The notes under the pieces are model-generated. The model was not told the origin of the DNA. It saw only the letters and a program-made list of their open reading frames with translations, and made no database searches. A program made the position numbers and the translations under genes. Shown one piece after another: positions 1 to 8,492 of a DNA stretch of 64,000 nt (positions are counted from its first letter, which is position 1; each line of letters begins with the position of its first letter). The stretch spans positions 62,001 to 126,000 of the forward strand of contig JAOZFI010000041.1 in the NCBI GenBank assembly GCA_027491395.1, read 5' to 3'. The stretch comes from Thermoproteota archaeon (lineage in GTDB: Archaea > Korarchaeota > Korarchaeia > Korarchaeales > Korarchaeaceae).

Positions 1-37
1 AGCCGCGGATCTGGGTTCTCTCGGATTAGAACAACTC

Positions 38-1048
38 ATGGTTACTCTGTCTACTGTGACGGCGGCAGGAGCCGTAGCAGGCATCCTAAGCTTAATCTCG
101 CTATTCTTCATGTACAAGGGATGGACGGAGATGTGCTATGGGCTTGATGAGCTGTTCTGTACAGTAAGTCGGATAATAAAGTACGGTACCATAGCCTCTC
201 TTGCTCTCCTCCTAATCTCCGTCGGAATGATGTACTCTTCCATCCAGAATACGATGAAAAATCCCGCTGGAGCCTTCTCCACAATTTTAGCAGCCTCCCC
301 CTTACTCATACTATCCGGTCTAGCTGGTCTTGCGGTCTTCCTATCGATTGTCTACGCCTTCTACAAATTGGGCGCGATCTTGGAAATCAATAATCTCAAG
401 GTAGGAGCTGCGCTTCTCCTGATAGGGCCTCTCACTTCAATCTCGAATGTAATCGCCCTATCACTAGGTTTAACTGTGCTGGGACTTATCCTCCTGACTA
501 TCACCACAAATAAGCTGATCAATACCGAGATAGAGGTGGTGGAGGAGGGAGAGATAGATGAAGAGTACGATGAAATGGTGGAGCGCGGGGAACCGAGACC
601 TCCGATAAAGGCGAGAAGGTCGAGGCGGAAGCCGGTCTACGAGGAAATGGAAGAACCTCGCAGGTACGAACCTATGGAGGAGTGGATGGAAGCTCCCGCC
701 CCGCCTCCTAAGCGTAAGGAGGTTGGTGCGCAACTGGTGGGACCCAACGGTTTCGTCGCTAAGCTGGGTCCGGGAATAAGGACCTTCGGAAGGAGGGATT
801 TCGCTGGCTTTGTCCCAGATGAGGATCTTGATTACATCTCTAGGAGGCATTTCGAGATAAGGGTGACTTCACAGGGGTACTTCATAAGGGATCTTGGCAG
901 TCTGAACGGCACTTGGGTTAACGGCAGGAAACTTGCTAGAGGAGAATCCGTCAGACTAACCAACGGTTCAGTAATAGATGTGGCCGAAGTTGTCCGGTTG
1001 AGATTCGTCTCGAGCGAGCCTGAAGACCTAGGTGTCCCATCCCTATGA
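38..1048 (+). CDS. Membrane protein with C-terminal FHA domain (5' end may lie outside window)
   Basis: The N-terminal half has about four or five hydrophobic membrane segments (roughly residues 7-26, 49-68, 83-107, 121-156). A charged, proline-rich linker (165-230) follows, then a forkhead-associated domain (about 240-324). The FHA signature is complete: GR at 251-252, SRRH at 268-271, and the SLNGTWVNG loop around 288-296. FHA domains bind phosphothreonine, so this is probably a membrane-anchored phosphopeptide reader facing the cytoplasm. It overlaps the next gene, a Ser/Thr kinase, by ATGA (1045-1048), so the two are probably translationally coupled and the kinase may phosphorylate its ligands. 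The frame stays open upstream to position 2, so the true start could be before the window. The FHA call is firm; the partner is inferred. Confidence 0.85.
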   Translation: MVTLSTVTAAGAVAGILSLISLFFMYKGWTEMCYGLDELFCTVSRIIKYGTIASLALLLISVGMMYSSIQNTMKNPAGAFSTILAASPLLILSGLAGLAVFLSIVYAFYKLGAILEINNLKVGAALLLIGPLTSISNVIALSLGLTVLGLILLTITTNKLINTEIEVVEEGEIDEEYDEMVERGEPRPPIKARRSRRKPVYEEMEEPRRYEPMEEWMEAPAPPPKRKEVGAQLVGPNGFVAKLGPGIRTFGRRDFAGFVPDEDLDYISRRHFEIRVTSQGYFIRDLGSLNGTWVNGRKLARGESVRLTNGSVIDVAEVVRLRFVSSEPEDLGVPSL

Positions 1049-2142
1049 AGATCCAAGGATCCCTTGGCTCCTATCACGTGATAAAGAGGCTGGGAGGGGG
1101 AGGATTCGCCGACATCCTCCTAGCTAGAGCTGACGAGGAACTGGTCGTCATAAAACTACCTAAAGAAGATGAGATGTCTAGGATGCTCCTAAGGGAGGAG
1201 GCCTCCATCCTGAGGGAGGTATCCACTCCTTCTCCCCACGAGCACATAGTCGCATTCATCGAGTGGATTGACAGGGTGCCTGCTCTGGTGGAGGAATACA
1301 TCCCTGGACCCACTATAGGGGAGGCTTACAGGAGCAGGAGGGCTACACAGAACGATGCGATAAGGGTATCGTTGGGCGTTCTCTCAGCGCTGGAAAGGAT
1401 ACACTCACTGGGCGTGGTTCATGGGGATGTGAAACCCGATAACATAATCCTTCCACGCTCCCTGCACCCTGTTCTCATAGATCTTGGTGTAGCTAGGGCC
1501 GTGGGCAAGAGATCCGTTGCGGGAACCCCGGGATGGAGCGCTCCTGAATTTCTGAGGGGAGAGGTCTCACCAGAAGCTGATATCTACTCGGTTGGGGTTC
1601 TGATCCTCTTTCTAGTGTATGGAACTGATCCTAGAGAGCCTCTGGGACCGGAGGATCTCCCGAAGAATTTATCAGACCATCTCAGGTATGTGCTAGCCAG
1701 GGCACTGGATCCCGATCCCAAGAGGAGGTTCAGCAGCGCGAGGGATATGTCGCTCGCCCTGATGGGGATGAGGCTCCCCTCAGAGTCCGGGCCCAGAATA
1801 GTCGTTCAGGGGAAGACCATACCTCTGAAGGACAGGATAACGATAGGAAGGGTGAAGAGGCAGGGAGGCACGGGGAGAGCGGATGTTAACCTACAGGAGA
1901 TTGGATCAAGGAGATCTCTGCCTCTTGGACCACCTAATGGATGGATAGAGATAGTGAGGGTAGGGGGTGAGTACTGGATAAGCGATAGAGGGGCCCCGGG
2001 CGGGGTATGGGTCTACGAGGGTAATGGGTGGATCAAAGTGCTGGATTACCCATTGAAACACGGTCAGCTGATATCCTTCGGCCTCAGGAGGAGAGGGAGG
2101 GACGTACTCCCCTACATCCCGGCCAGAGTTTACTTAAGGTAA
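1045..2142 (+). CDS. Hanks-type Ser/Thr protein kinase with C-terminal FHA-like domain
   Basis: The kinase core covers about residues 10-255. Visible motifs are a glycine loop GGGGFA (17-22), the ATP lysine in VVIK (K37), a glutamate-rich alpha-C segment near 51, HGDVKPDN (126-133) as catalytic loop, DLG (146-148) replacing DFG, and a GTPGWSAPE activation/APE segment (160-168). Catalytic Asp128, Lys130 and Asn133 are present, so activity is likely. Residues about 260-360 look like a degenerate FHA fold (TIGR near 275, SDRGAPGGVWV late). The start ATG overlaps the stop of the upstream membrane FHA gene, giving a kinase/FHA-receptor pair. No transmembrane segment is seen in the kinase. Substrates are unknown. 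Confidence 0.9.
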   Translation: MKIQGSLGSYHVIKRLGGGGFADILLARADEELVVIKLPKEDEMSRMLLREEASILREVSTPSPHEHIVAFIEWIDRVPALVEEYIPGPTIGEAYRSRRATQNDAIRVSLGVLSALERIHSLGVVHGDVKPDNIILPRSLHPVLIDLGVARAVGKRSVAGTPGWSAPEFLRGEVSPEADIYSVGVLILFLVYGTDPREPLGPEDLPKNLSDHLRYVLARALDPDPKRRFSSARDMSLALMGMRLPSESGPRIVVQGKTIPLKDRITIGRVKRQGGTGRADVNLQEIGSRRSLPLGPPNGWIEIVRVGGEYWISDRGAPGGVWVYEGNGWIKVLDYPLKHGQLISFGLRRRGRDVLPYIPARVYLR

Positions 2143-2181
2143 TCTTTTTACCCGAGTCTAAGTAGATCGCATCGATCGATC

Positions 2182-3012
2182 ATGAGCAACATCAAGGCGC
2201 ATTTTACTCCTCCTAGAGCCGCTGGCATCCCACAACCACCTGAGAATGTTAAGAGGATAAGGAGAAGGATAGCAGTCATGAGCGGGAAGGGAGGCGTTGG
2301 TAAAACTACTGTGTCCGTTAATATAGCTGCAGAGCTGGCTAGGAGGGGATATTCAGTTGGCATACTGGATACAGATCTCACCGGACCTAATGTCCCCAAG
2401 GCACTAGGTCTCATAGATGTTCCCATATACGCTACAAATGAGGGGATCATTCCCGCAGAGGGACCTCTCAAGATGAAGGTCATGTCCTTGGGGTTGATGG
2501 TCAGGGACGGAGATCCCGTAATATGGAGGGGGCCTCTTAAAGCCAAGGCGATTCAAGAGTTCGTGGAAAACGTTAACTGGGGGGATCTCGATTATCTGGT
2601 TGTTGATCTCCCACCTGGCACGGGAGACGAGCCGCTCAGTGTTATGCAGCTCATTCCCCTCCACGGAGTTGTCTTGGTGACCACACCCCAGGAAGTCGCC
2701 CTAATGGATGTAAGGAGGGCCCTCCACATGGTAAGAAAGATGGAATACAAGCCCTTGGGAATAGTGGAGAACATGAGCTACTTCATATGCCCTGGCGGCG
2801 AGAAGGTTAGGATCTTTGGTGAGGGGGGTGGAAGGAAGCTCGCCGAGGAGGAAGGGGTACCCTTCTTAGGGGAGATACCCATTGACCCCAAGGTAGTGGA
2901 GTTCATGGACAGGGGGATGCCCATAGTGCTGGCCGATCCTGAGAATATAGTGTCCAAGGCATTCGAGGAGATAGTCGATAGGATAGAAGAACAGCTGACC
3001 GAAGCTCAATGA
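2182..3012 (+). CDS. Mrp/NBP35-type ATPase, Fe-S carrier family
   Basis: This 276-residue protein is a deviant P-loop ATPase of the Mrp/ApbC/NBP35 family, which loads iron-sulfur clusters onto apoproteins. Seen directly: SGKGGVGKTT (34-43), DTDLTGPNVP (63-72), VDLPPGTGDE (141-150), and the family's ENMSYF...IFGEGGG region (196-217). The usual CPxC in that last region, which holds the bridging cluster, reads CPGG here: Cys203 is present but position 206 is glycine. It may therefore bind a cluster differently or not at all. The gene stands alone, 40 bp after the kinase and 113 bp before citrate synthase. Confidence 0.9.
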   Translation: MSNIKAHFTPPRAAGIPQPPENVKRIRRRIAVMSGKGGVGKTTVSVNIAAELARRGYSVGILDTDLTGPNVPKALGLIDVPIYATNEGIIPAEGPLKMKVMSLGLMVRDGDPVIWRGPLKAKAIQEFVENVNWGDLDYLVVDLPPGTGDEPLSVMQLIPLHGVVLVTTPQEVALMDVRRALHMVRKMEYKPLGIVENMSYFICPGGEKVRIFGEGGGRKLAEEEGVPFLGEIPIDPKVVEFMDRGMPIVLADPENIVSKAFEEIVDRIEEQLTEAQ

Positions 3013-3125
3013 TCCCTATGCATCGGGAAAGTTCCCCTATCAGGTTTTTCTGACCTTTTATTTCCTGCGCCAACCATGTATATGATTAAAAGAAAACGGG
3101 CCGAGCGCATTAGTGGTGATGCTGC

Positions 3126-4292
3126 TTGGCATCGGAGGTTCCTCCTGTATACATCGGTCTTAAGGGCATCTATGTCGCTAAGACGGCTCTCAGCTATATA
3201 GATGGGGAAAGGGGGAGGCTCATCTATAGGGGTTACTCCATTGAGGATCTAGCTGAACACTCTTCGTTCGAGGAGGTCACTTACCTGCTATGGTTCGGTA
3301 AACTACCTAACAGGAAGGAGCTGGAGGAGTTCAAGGAAAGCCTGTCTAAGGAGAGGGAAATACCGGAGGAGGTCGTAGAGATCCTGAAGAAGCTTCCAAA
3401 GAACTCCCATCCCATGGATGTCCTGAAGACCGGAGTAGCTGCCCTTGGTCCCTTCGATCCTGACCTGCCCAGCATATGGGGGCAGCACATTCACGAGAAG
3501 AGAGCGGAGAACCTGAGGATAGCTATCAGGATACTTTCAAAAATGCCTACCATAATGGCCTACTTCCACAGGATGAGAGAGGGTAAAGAAATAGTGCGTC
3601 CGAGGGCAGACCTCAGCCATGCTGCGAACTTCCTTTACATGATGTGGGGCAGGGAGCCCAAGGAGATAGAGGCAAAGCTAATGGATGTGGCCCTCATACT
3701 GCACGCCGACCACGGATTCAATGCATCGACCTTCGCATGCTTGGTTACGGCATCCACCCTCTCTGACCTCTATTCCTCAGTGGTGACAGGTATATCGACC
3801 CTGAAGGGCCCGCTTCATGGAGGTGCTAACGAGCAGGCATTGAAGATGCTGATGGAGATAGGATCCCCGGAGAGAGCCAGAGAGTACATTAAGGCCAAGC
3901 TTGAGAGGAAGGAGAGGATAATGGGATTCGGGCACAGGGTATACAAGGCTTACGATCCAAGGGCTAGAATACTCAAGAAGTACGCGGAGATGCTCGCGAA
4001 GGAAACAGGCCAAGAGAACCTGTTCAATACCGCCCTAGAAGTGGAGAAGGTGATGATCGAGCTCCTCGGGAAGAAAGGCATATTCCCGAATGTGGACTTC
4101 TACTCCGGTCAAGTATATCACATGTTAGGGATCCCCACTGATATCTTCACTCCCATATTCGCTATCTCTAGGACTTCCGGGTGGATAGGACATGTATTCG
4201 AGTACTGGGAGGAGAATGTACTTATAAGGCCAAGAGCTCTGTATGTGGGTCCGATGGAGGCCAAGTACATACCACTCGATGAGAGGCTATAG
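3126..4292 (+). CDS. Citrate synthase family protein
   Basis: This 388-residue enzyme has the size of archaeal citrate synthases, which condense oxaloacetate and acetyl-CoA. Family landmarks are visible: the IDGERGRLIYRGY N-terminus, LHADHGFNAS (about residue 190), GPLHGGANE (His near 230), GFGHRVY (His near 269), NVDFYSG (Asp near 323) and the SRTSGWIGH...RPRA C-terminal block. The catalytic His/His/Asp set is therefore intact. The start is TTG at 3126: an in-frame TGA at 3117 excludes anything upstream, and a GGTGATG ribosome-binding sequence precedes it. Sequence alone cannot separate citrate from 2-methylcitrate synthase. No other TCA gene is adjacent. Confidence 0.92.
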   Translation: MASEVPPVYIGLKGIYVAKTALSYIDGERGRLIYRGYSIEDLAEHSSFEEVTYLLWFGKLPNRKELEEFKESLSKEREIPEEVVEILKKLPKNSHPMDVLKTGVAALGPFDPDLPSIWGQHIHEKRAENLRIAIRILSKMPTIMAYFHRMREGKEIVRPRADLSHAANFLYMMWGREPKEIEAKLMDVALILHADHGFNASTFACLVTASTLSDLYSSVVTGISTLKGPLHGGANEQALKMLMEIGSPERAREYIKAKLERKERIMGFGHRVYKAYDPRARILKKYAEMLAKETGQENLFNTALEVEKVMIELLGKKGIFPNVDFYSGQVYHMLGIPTDIFTPIFAISRTSGWIGHVFEYWEENVLIRPRALYVGPMEAKYIPLDERL

Positions 4293-4310
4293 GGTCGAGA
4301 GCGAAATCCC

Positions 4311-4323
4311 TCCTCCTTTTTGT
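4311..4323 (+). terminator. T-rich terminator after citrate synthase
   Basis: A pyrimidine run ending in TTTTT (4317-4321) follows the citrate synthase stop by about 25 nt. Archaeal RNA polymerase terminates on such T tracts. No stem-loop is needed or seen. Confidence 0.4.
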
Positions 4324-4399
4324 TAAAATAATTTCTATCTTTATGTGAATTCATTCATCCTATGATGATAAGATCCTATTAATATAGCATTATTACAAA

Positions 4400-4412
4400 T
4401 GAAACGGTTTCA
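4400..4412. promoter_or_regulatory. Perfect 13-nt palindrome upstream of the PKD gene
   Basis: TGAAAC-G-GTTTCA is a perfect inverted repeat in the AT-rich spacer. It lies about 30 nt upstream of a TATA-like CTTTATTTA (4442-4450), which in turn precedes the PKD-protein ATG at 4474. Size and position suit a dimeric regulator's operator; this is inference only. Confidence 0.3.
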
Positions 4413-4473
4413 CTAGTAAATCAGAAGTTCATCCGCATCAACCTTTATTTAGGGCTACCAGAGCAATCACCTG

Positions 4474-5976
4474 ATGAGAGCAACGAAAATAACACTTATC
4501 TCAGCCCTGCTATTGCTTACGCTAATGACGGTGGCCGTTTCGGCTGATACAGGATGTCCCGCCGTGGACTCCTCAACCGACGTGGCACCTAGAGTTGTGG
4601 AGATAACGGTGTACAGGATTACCGGAAAGACGGTGGAGCTAATAGGAGTAGTAGAGGACCCGGACAGTGGCTTGAGGGAGTGGATCTGGGATTTCGGTGA
4701 CGGGACGATCGTGAAGAAGACCGGTGGATGGTCCAAGATCGGTGAATCTACCTACAAGATGATGGTGAAGCACACCTACCGCGATTACAGAAGCTACACA
4801 GTTAAGCTCCAAGTGACTGACGACTGGCTCAAGGAATCCAACGTCAAGACGAAGCTGGTCACCATTAAGAAGTCCAACTACAATCCCGTGGTAAAGCTCA
4901 AGAGAGTCTCACCCAATCCAGCCCAGCCCGGTGAAAAGATAGTATTCGAGGTGGAGGGGATAGATCCGGACGGGCATGTGGTTGAGTACTATTGGGACTT
5001 CGGTGACGGGAAGAAGGCTAAAGGGGCTAATCTCACTGTGGTGACTCACTCATACTCTAAGGAGGGTACGTACGTAGTCAAGGTGAAGGCAAAGGATGAT
5101 AAGGGCGCTTACTCCGATCCAGTTACTGAGGAGCTCTACATACGCTCTCAGACCAAACCGAAACCAAAGAACAAACCACCAGTCATAACCGCCGTCAAAT
5201 TCACCCCAGTGGAACCTTCTATGGGAGTTCCCGTGACCTTCAGGGCCACCGCCTCCGATCCGGAGGGAGATAGACTTACATTTCAGTGGAACTTCGGCGA
5301 CGGTACTATAAAGAACGGGGGTCCGCAGATGACTCATATATACAAGAAGGAAGGGGCCTACACGGTTAAGGTGAAGGCGATAGATTCTAAGGGTGTCTCT
5401 TCCCCGTATTACACGGTCAGCGTGGCTGTAAAGGGTAACAAGCCGCCTCAGGCATCCATAGTCGAGGTGAGAACTAGGGACAACATTACCTTCCTGTTCC
5501 AAGGCATGGGTGTTGACCCTGATGGTCAGGTAGTCGCCTACGAATGGGACTTCGGTGACGGGAAGAAGCTCAGAGGGGAGCTGGAGGGGAACTCCATCCC
5601 TCATAAGTTCATCAACCACACCTACACCTCTAGCGGCAACTACACCGTGAAGTTCAGGGTCAAGGATGATAAGGGCGCTTGGTCCCCTTGGATCTCCAAG
5701 AGAATTATGGCCTTCATCCCAGAGAAGGTCAGCTCGGCCTCGTGGGCTGGCTCCGACTTCGGTAACTTGGAGATCGCTGCCGGTCTGGGTACCCTAATAG
5801 TTGTAGGGGCCGGTTATCTAGCCTATAGGGACTCCAAGAGCAACGCCTTCGTCGAGAAATCTAGGGAGAGGGCTAGGAGATCCCGCAGATTGGCGGTGAA
5901 AAAGTCCACCAGAAAAAGACCGAGGAACGGATCTAACGACGCGAGAAGGAGAAGGAGGCCTTGGCCAGCCTCCTAA
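4474..5976 (+). CDS. Secreted/surface-anchored PKD-repeat protein
   Basis: A signal peptide occupies about residues 1-24, with a hydrophobic core and an AVSAD cleavage region. Four PKD-type beta-sandwich repeats follow (about 45-130, 140-228, 235-325, 327-415). Each has the hallmark (W/F)xFGDG: WDFGDGT, WDFGDGK, WNFGDGT, WDFGDGK. A C-terminal transmembrane helix (about 430-448) is followed by a strongly basic tail rich in RRR and KK (455-500) that would sit in the cytoplasm. PKD repeats usually mediate cell-surface protein or polysaccharide contacts, so this is probably an envelope or adhesion protein. The last 15 residues are unusually arginine-rich. No catalytic domain is seen. Confidence 0.88.
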   Translation: MRATKITLISALLLLTLMTVAVSADTGCPAVDSSTDVAPRVVEITVYRITGKTVELIGVVEDPDSGLREWIWDFGDGTIVKKTGGWSKIGESTYKMMVKHTYRDYRSYTVKLQVTDDWLKESNVKTKLVTIKKSNYNPVVKLKRVSPNPAQPGEKIVFEVEGIDPDGHVVEYYWDFGDGKKAKGANLTVVTHSYSKEGTYVVKVKAKDDKGAYSDPVTEELYIRSQTKPKPKNKPPVITAVKFTPVEPSMGVPVTFRATASDPEGDRLTFQWNFGDGTIKNGGPQMTHIYKKEGAYTVKVKAIDSKGVSSPYYTVSVAVKGNKPPQASIVEVRTRDNITFLFQGMGVDPDGQVVAYEWDFGDGKKLRGELEGNSIPHKFINHTYTSSGNYTVKFRVKDDKGAWSPWISKRIMAFIPEKVSSASWAGSDFGNLEIAAGLGTLIVVGAGYLAYRDSKSNAFVEKSRERARRSRRLAVKKSTRKRPRNGSNDARRRRRPWPAS

Positions 5977-5990
5977 TATTCCACGCGTTA

Positions 5991-6581
5991 TCATATTTTT
6001 CCTTTAGATCTCCTCATCCTGTACTCCTTCACCAAAGATACGACTTCCCTGAATCTCGGGTGATTTGAGCTGCCTAAAAGCTCGTAAACTGCCGACTCCG
6101 AGGTCGTTAAGTAAACGCCTTCCTGTAGCAGCCTCGCGAGCGTTACCTCCTTATCCTCAGGAAATGTCGAGCCAGTGGCATCGCTGACTAAATGTACCTC
6201 CAGACCGTGGGCGGCAGCGCTCAGTGCGGTCTGAAGTACGCAAATGTGAGTTTCTATCCCAGTAAGTAGGACCTTTTTCCTCCCTAAGCTGAGCAGCCTT
6301 TCTTTAATCATCTCATCCCCGAACGCATCGAAGGAGGTCTTCTCGATCTTCTCGCCTAGCAGCTCATCCACCCCTTGGACGGTCTTGCCGAGTTTCTCGG
6401 GGGCCTGTTCAGTCCCCACCACGGGCATGCCTAAAAGCTTGGATACCTTGGCCAGTAAGGTTATGGCACCCACTATGGACGCAAATTCCCTGATTACCTT
6501 GGAGAAAGGCTCTTGCACATCTATAACAAGTAAAAAGGTGTTCTCAGGATCTAGTCTCCCGGGTAAATGGCTTCTAGGCAT
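5991..6581 (-). CDS. Isochorismatase-family cysteine hydrolase
   Basis: The protein has the cysteine-hydrolase fold of isochorismatase, nicotinamidase and YcaC relatives. The candidate triad is visible: Asp in VIDVQE near the start, Lys in EKTSFDAF, and Cys in ETHICVLQTAL, where the cis-peptide and nucleophile sit. I chose the ATG at 6581 (MPRSHLPG), just before conserved sequence; a longer reading to 6620 is open. It overlaps the end of the upstream methyltransferase by about 30 bp and is last in a reverse-strand operon (radical SAM, winged helix, methyltransferase, this gene). The substrate cannot be told from sequence. Confidence 0.85.
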   Translation of the reverse strand: MPRSHLPGRLDPENTFLLVIDVQEPFSKVIREFASIVGAITLLAKVSKLLGMPVVGTEQAPEKLGKTVQGVDELLGEKIEKTSFDAFGDEMIKERLLSLGRKKVLLTGIETHICVLQTALSAAAHGLEVHLVSDATGSTFPEDKEVTLARLLQEGVYLTTSESAVYELLGSSNHPRFREVVSLVKEYRMRRSKGKI

Positions 6582-7144
6582 AAGAAGTTGGGAACCCCTT
6601 CTTCTATTAAGGTATGGCATTCACTCATCGGGAGGAAACCGCCTCCTCTGAGGAGAGAGAGGAGTTCTTCTCTACTTAGAAAGCTTGCGTAGGAATAAAT
6701 GGAACCAGATCTTCCTCTCTCAGAGTATCGTCTCCCTAGAGGTGAGTTCGAAGGAATTATACATACGTAAAGGCAGCCTCTCTTCTTAAGGACCCTAGCG
6801 ATCTCTTTAATGGCCGCATCCCTATCCTCTAGGAAACAGAGGGTGACCACTAGAATGATGCATGAAAAAGACGAGTCCCTGAAGGGGAGCGATTCCGCCT
6901 TACCTTGAACGACCTCTAAGCCCCTCCTACTTGCCAGCAACAGAGGAGAGTAAGCAGCATCCAACCCTACCTCCACTCGAAGAGGCCCCGCGAATCTCCC
7001 AGTCCCGACACCTATCTCTAAGCACGGGCCGTCCTTTCTTAGCAAGCTCTCCAGACAGGAGAGTTCAGTCAAGTAGATATCCCTATTCTCCTCGTACCAC
7101 TTGTCGTATCGCTCAACTATCTTCTCGAAGGCCTTCCAGCTCAT
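6551..7144 (-). CDS. Class I SAM-dependent methyltransferase
   Basis: This 197-residue protein has the Methyltransf_11 layout. Motif I is LEIGVGTGRFA (about residues 42-52), an acidic GLDAAYSP follows as motif II, then GKAESLPFRDSSF (motif III region) and an IARVLKKRGCLYV strand. These bind S-adenosylmethionine; the acceptor is unknown. It overlaps the upstream winged-helix gene by 32 bp and the downstream isochorismatase-like gene by about 30 bp, so it is tightly co-expressed. Small-molecule methylation is the most likely role for this subfamily. Confidence 0.85.
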   Translation of the reverse strand: MSWKAFEKIVERYDKWYEENRDIYLTELSCLESLLRKDGPCLEIGVGTGRFAGPLRVEVGLDAAYSPLLLASRRGLEVVQGKAESLPFRDSSFSCIILVVTLCFLEDRDAAIKEIARVLKKRGCLYVCIIPSNSPLGRRYSERGRSGSIYSYASFLSREELLSLLRGGGFLPMSECHTLIEEGVPNFLCLEAIYPGD

Positions 7145-7406
7145 GGGGTACCAAGCACCTCAGTATGACTCTAACTTCCCTCCTCTCTGAGAGCCTATAT
7201 AATCTGACCCTACCTAGCCTGACTTCCTCCAGTATCTCCGCCGACTTCAAGGCTTCTAAGTTCCTCTCGGCTGAGCTATAAGATATATTAAGGGTCCTGG
7301 CTATCTTGCTTATGTTCATCCCTCCTTTTGCTGAGGACAGGAGCCTGAGGATCCTCACCCTGATCCTATTCGAGAAGGCCTCGACCAAGAGATCGTCCCA
7401 GTTCAA
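7113..7406 (-). CDS. Small winged-helix DNA-binding protein (ArsR/MarR-like)
   Basis: This 97-residue protein is one winged-helix domain. RIRVRILRLLS starts helix 1, ISKIARTLNISYSSAERNLEAL is the helix-turn-helix, and VRLGRVRLYRLSE is the wing. No metal-binding cysteine pair is present, so metal sensing is unlikely. It sits 9 nt after the radical SAM gene and overlaps the methyltransferase. It probably regulates its own operon or acts locally. Confidence 0.8.
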   Translation of the reverse strand: MNWDDLLVEAFSNRIRVRILRLLSSAKGGMNISKIARTLNISYSSAERNLEALKSAEILEEVRLGRVRLYRLSERREVRVILRCLVPHELEGLREDS

Positions 7407-7415
7407 GCGATCACC

Positions 7416-8477
7416 TTACGGGATTATCTCCGTAGTGTTATCGTAGGGAGGATAATATATCTCCTCTCGCTTCACCACGCCTTCCTCTATGAGAGATCTT
7501 ATTTCACCTACTCTTGACAAGACCTCGTCTATAGTCGCTTTAGTAACGGAGCACACGTCTCTGAAACCCTTCTCACCCCAATGTCTCTCCATGTAGGTGT
7601 AGAGGCATCTCCCTCCACAGTACTTGAAGTAGCTACAGCTCGTACAGGGCTCTCCTATGATAACCTTCCTCAGAATACCGCTCCTCACATCTCCCACAAC
7701 TGCCCACTCGGAGTCAACAGCGATGGGACAAGCCACTATCCTCCCGTCTGGGAGTAGGGTGAAAGTCTCAGAACCCGCGCCACAGGGAGGGCTCCTCCAC
7801 TCACCGAAGAGGGCCACCTTGGCTATCCCTAGAAACGGGACTATTCCTGTGACCTCCCCCTGCCTCATCCTCTCAACCCACAGGGAGACCAGTCTCCTTA
7901 TTCCAGGAAGGTATGAGTTATCAGCCCATTTCCTGAAATCCCACGGCTCGGTCCATATAACATTCAATTGCCAGTGGACATGGTCAAACAAACCAAGCTT
8001 GAGCAAATGAGTTACCTCCTCGAATATATCGCTGCGATCCCAGACAGTCATCCTAGCTATTAGGTCACCGCCATACCCAAGCTCCCTTAGGCGCTTGGCC
8101 GTTTTCAACACGGTATCGTAGTTCCCCTTGCCCCGGTAGTGGTCATTAACCTCCCTTCTTCCATCTATGGAGAGAAGTATGGCATCGAATCTCAACCAAT
8201 AATCCTCCTGCAGATTATCGAAGAGTGTCCCATTGGTTTGGATTATGAAACGCCTCCTAGGCCCTAGGGCATCCATGACATTCTCGATAAGTTTGGGATT
8301 GATCAGGGGCTCTCCACCATAAAAAGCGACATCCGCATCCAAGCTCTTGACTAGGGCTATCAGATCTTTTAGCTCGTACTGCTCCTTCGGGGGAACCAGA
8401 TGTGGAGGGAAGCTCCCTCCGCAGTAGGAGCACTTCAGATTACAGAGTCCGGTTGTGGTCACTATTAGGAGCGTCAT
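7416..8477 (-). CDS. Radical SAM/SPASM protein, AF1365-like (putative peptide-modifying)
   Basis: The radical SAM cluster motif CNLKCSYC is close to the N-terminus, followed by the FYGGEP SAM-binding strand. A C-terminal cysteine-rich SPASM-like part includes CTSCSYFKYCGGRC and a later Cys. The overall pattern, including HWQLNVIWTEPW, resembles the archaeal AF1365 family that is annotated as putatively peptide-modifying. I recall this resemblance and have not computed it. The open frame begins at TTG 8492, but a TATA-like GCTTATAGTT near 8511 predicts an RNA start around 8486, which favours ATG 8477. It heads the operon with a regulator, a methyltransferase and a hydrolase. I found no precursor-peptide ORF beside it. 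Confidence 0.82.
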   Translation of the reverse strand: MTLLIVTTTGLCNLKCSYCGGSFPPHLVPPKEQYELKDLIALVKSLDADVAFYGGEPLINPKLIENVMDALGPRRRFIIQTNGTLFDNLQEDYWLRFDAILLSIDGRREVNDHYRGKGNYDTVLKTAKRLRELGYGGDLIARMTVWDRSDIFEEVTHLLKLGLFDHVHWQLNVIWTEPWDFRKWADNSYLPGIRRLVSLWVERMRQGEVTGIVPFLGIAKVALFGEWRSPPCGAGSETFTLLPDGRIVACPIAVDSEWAVVGDVRSGILRKVIIGEPCTSCSYFKYCGGRCLYTYMERHWGEKGFRDVCSVTKATIDEVLSRVGEIRSLIEEGVVKREEIYYPPYDNTTEIIP

Positions 8478-8492
8478 AATCGAACGCTCCAA

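Noticed and set aside
4355-4375. C/D-box small RNA, from an ATGATGA-like sequence
   Set aside because: No CTGA D box or C'/D' pair occurs at proper spacing in this AT-rich spacer.
5050-5619. 189-codon reverse ORF opposite the PKD protein
   Set aside because: Repetitive PKD coding sequence produces long antisense frames; no motif, promoter or ribosome-binding site supports it.
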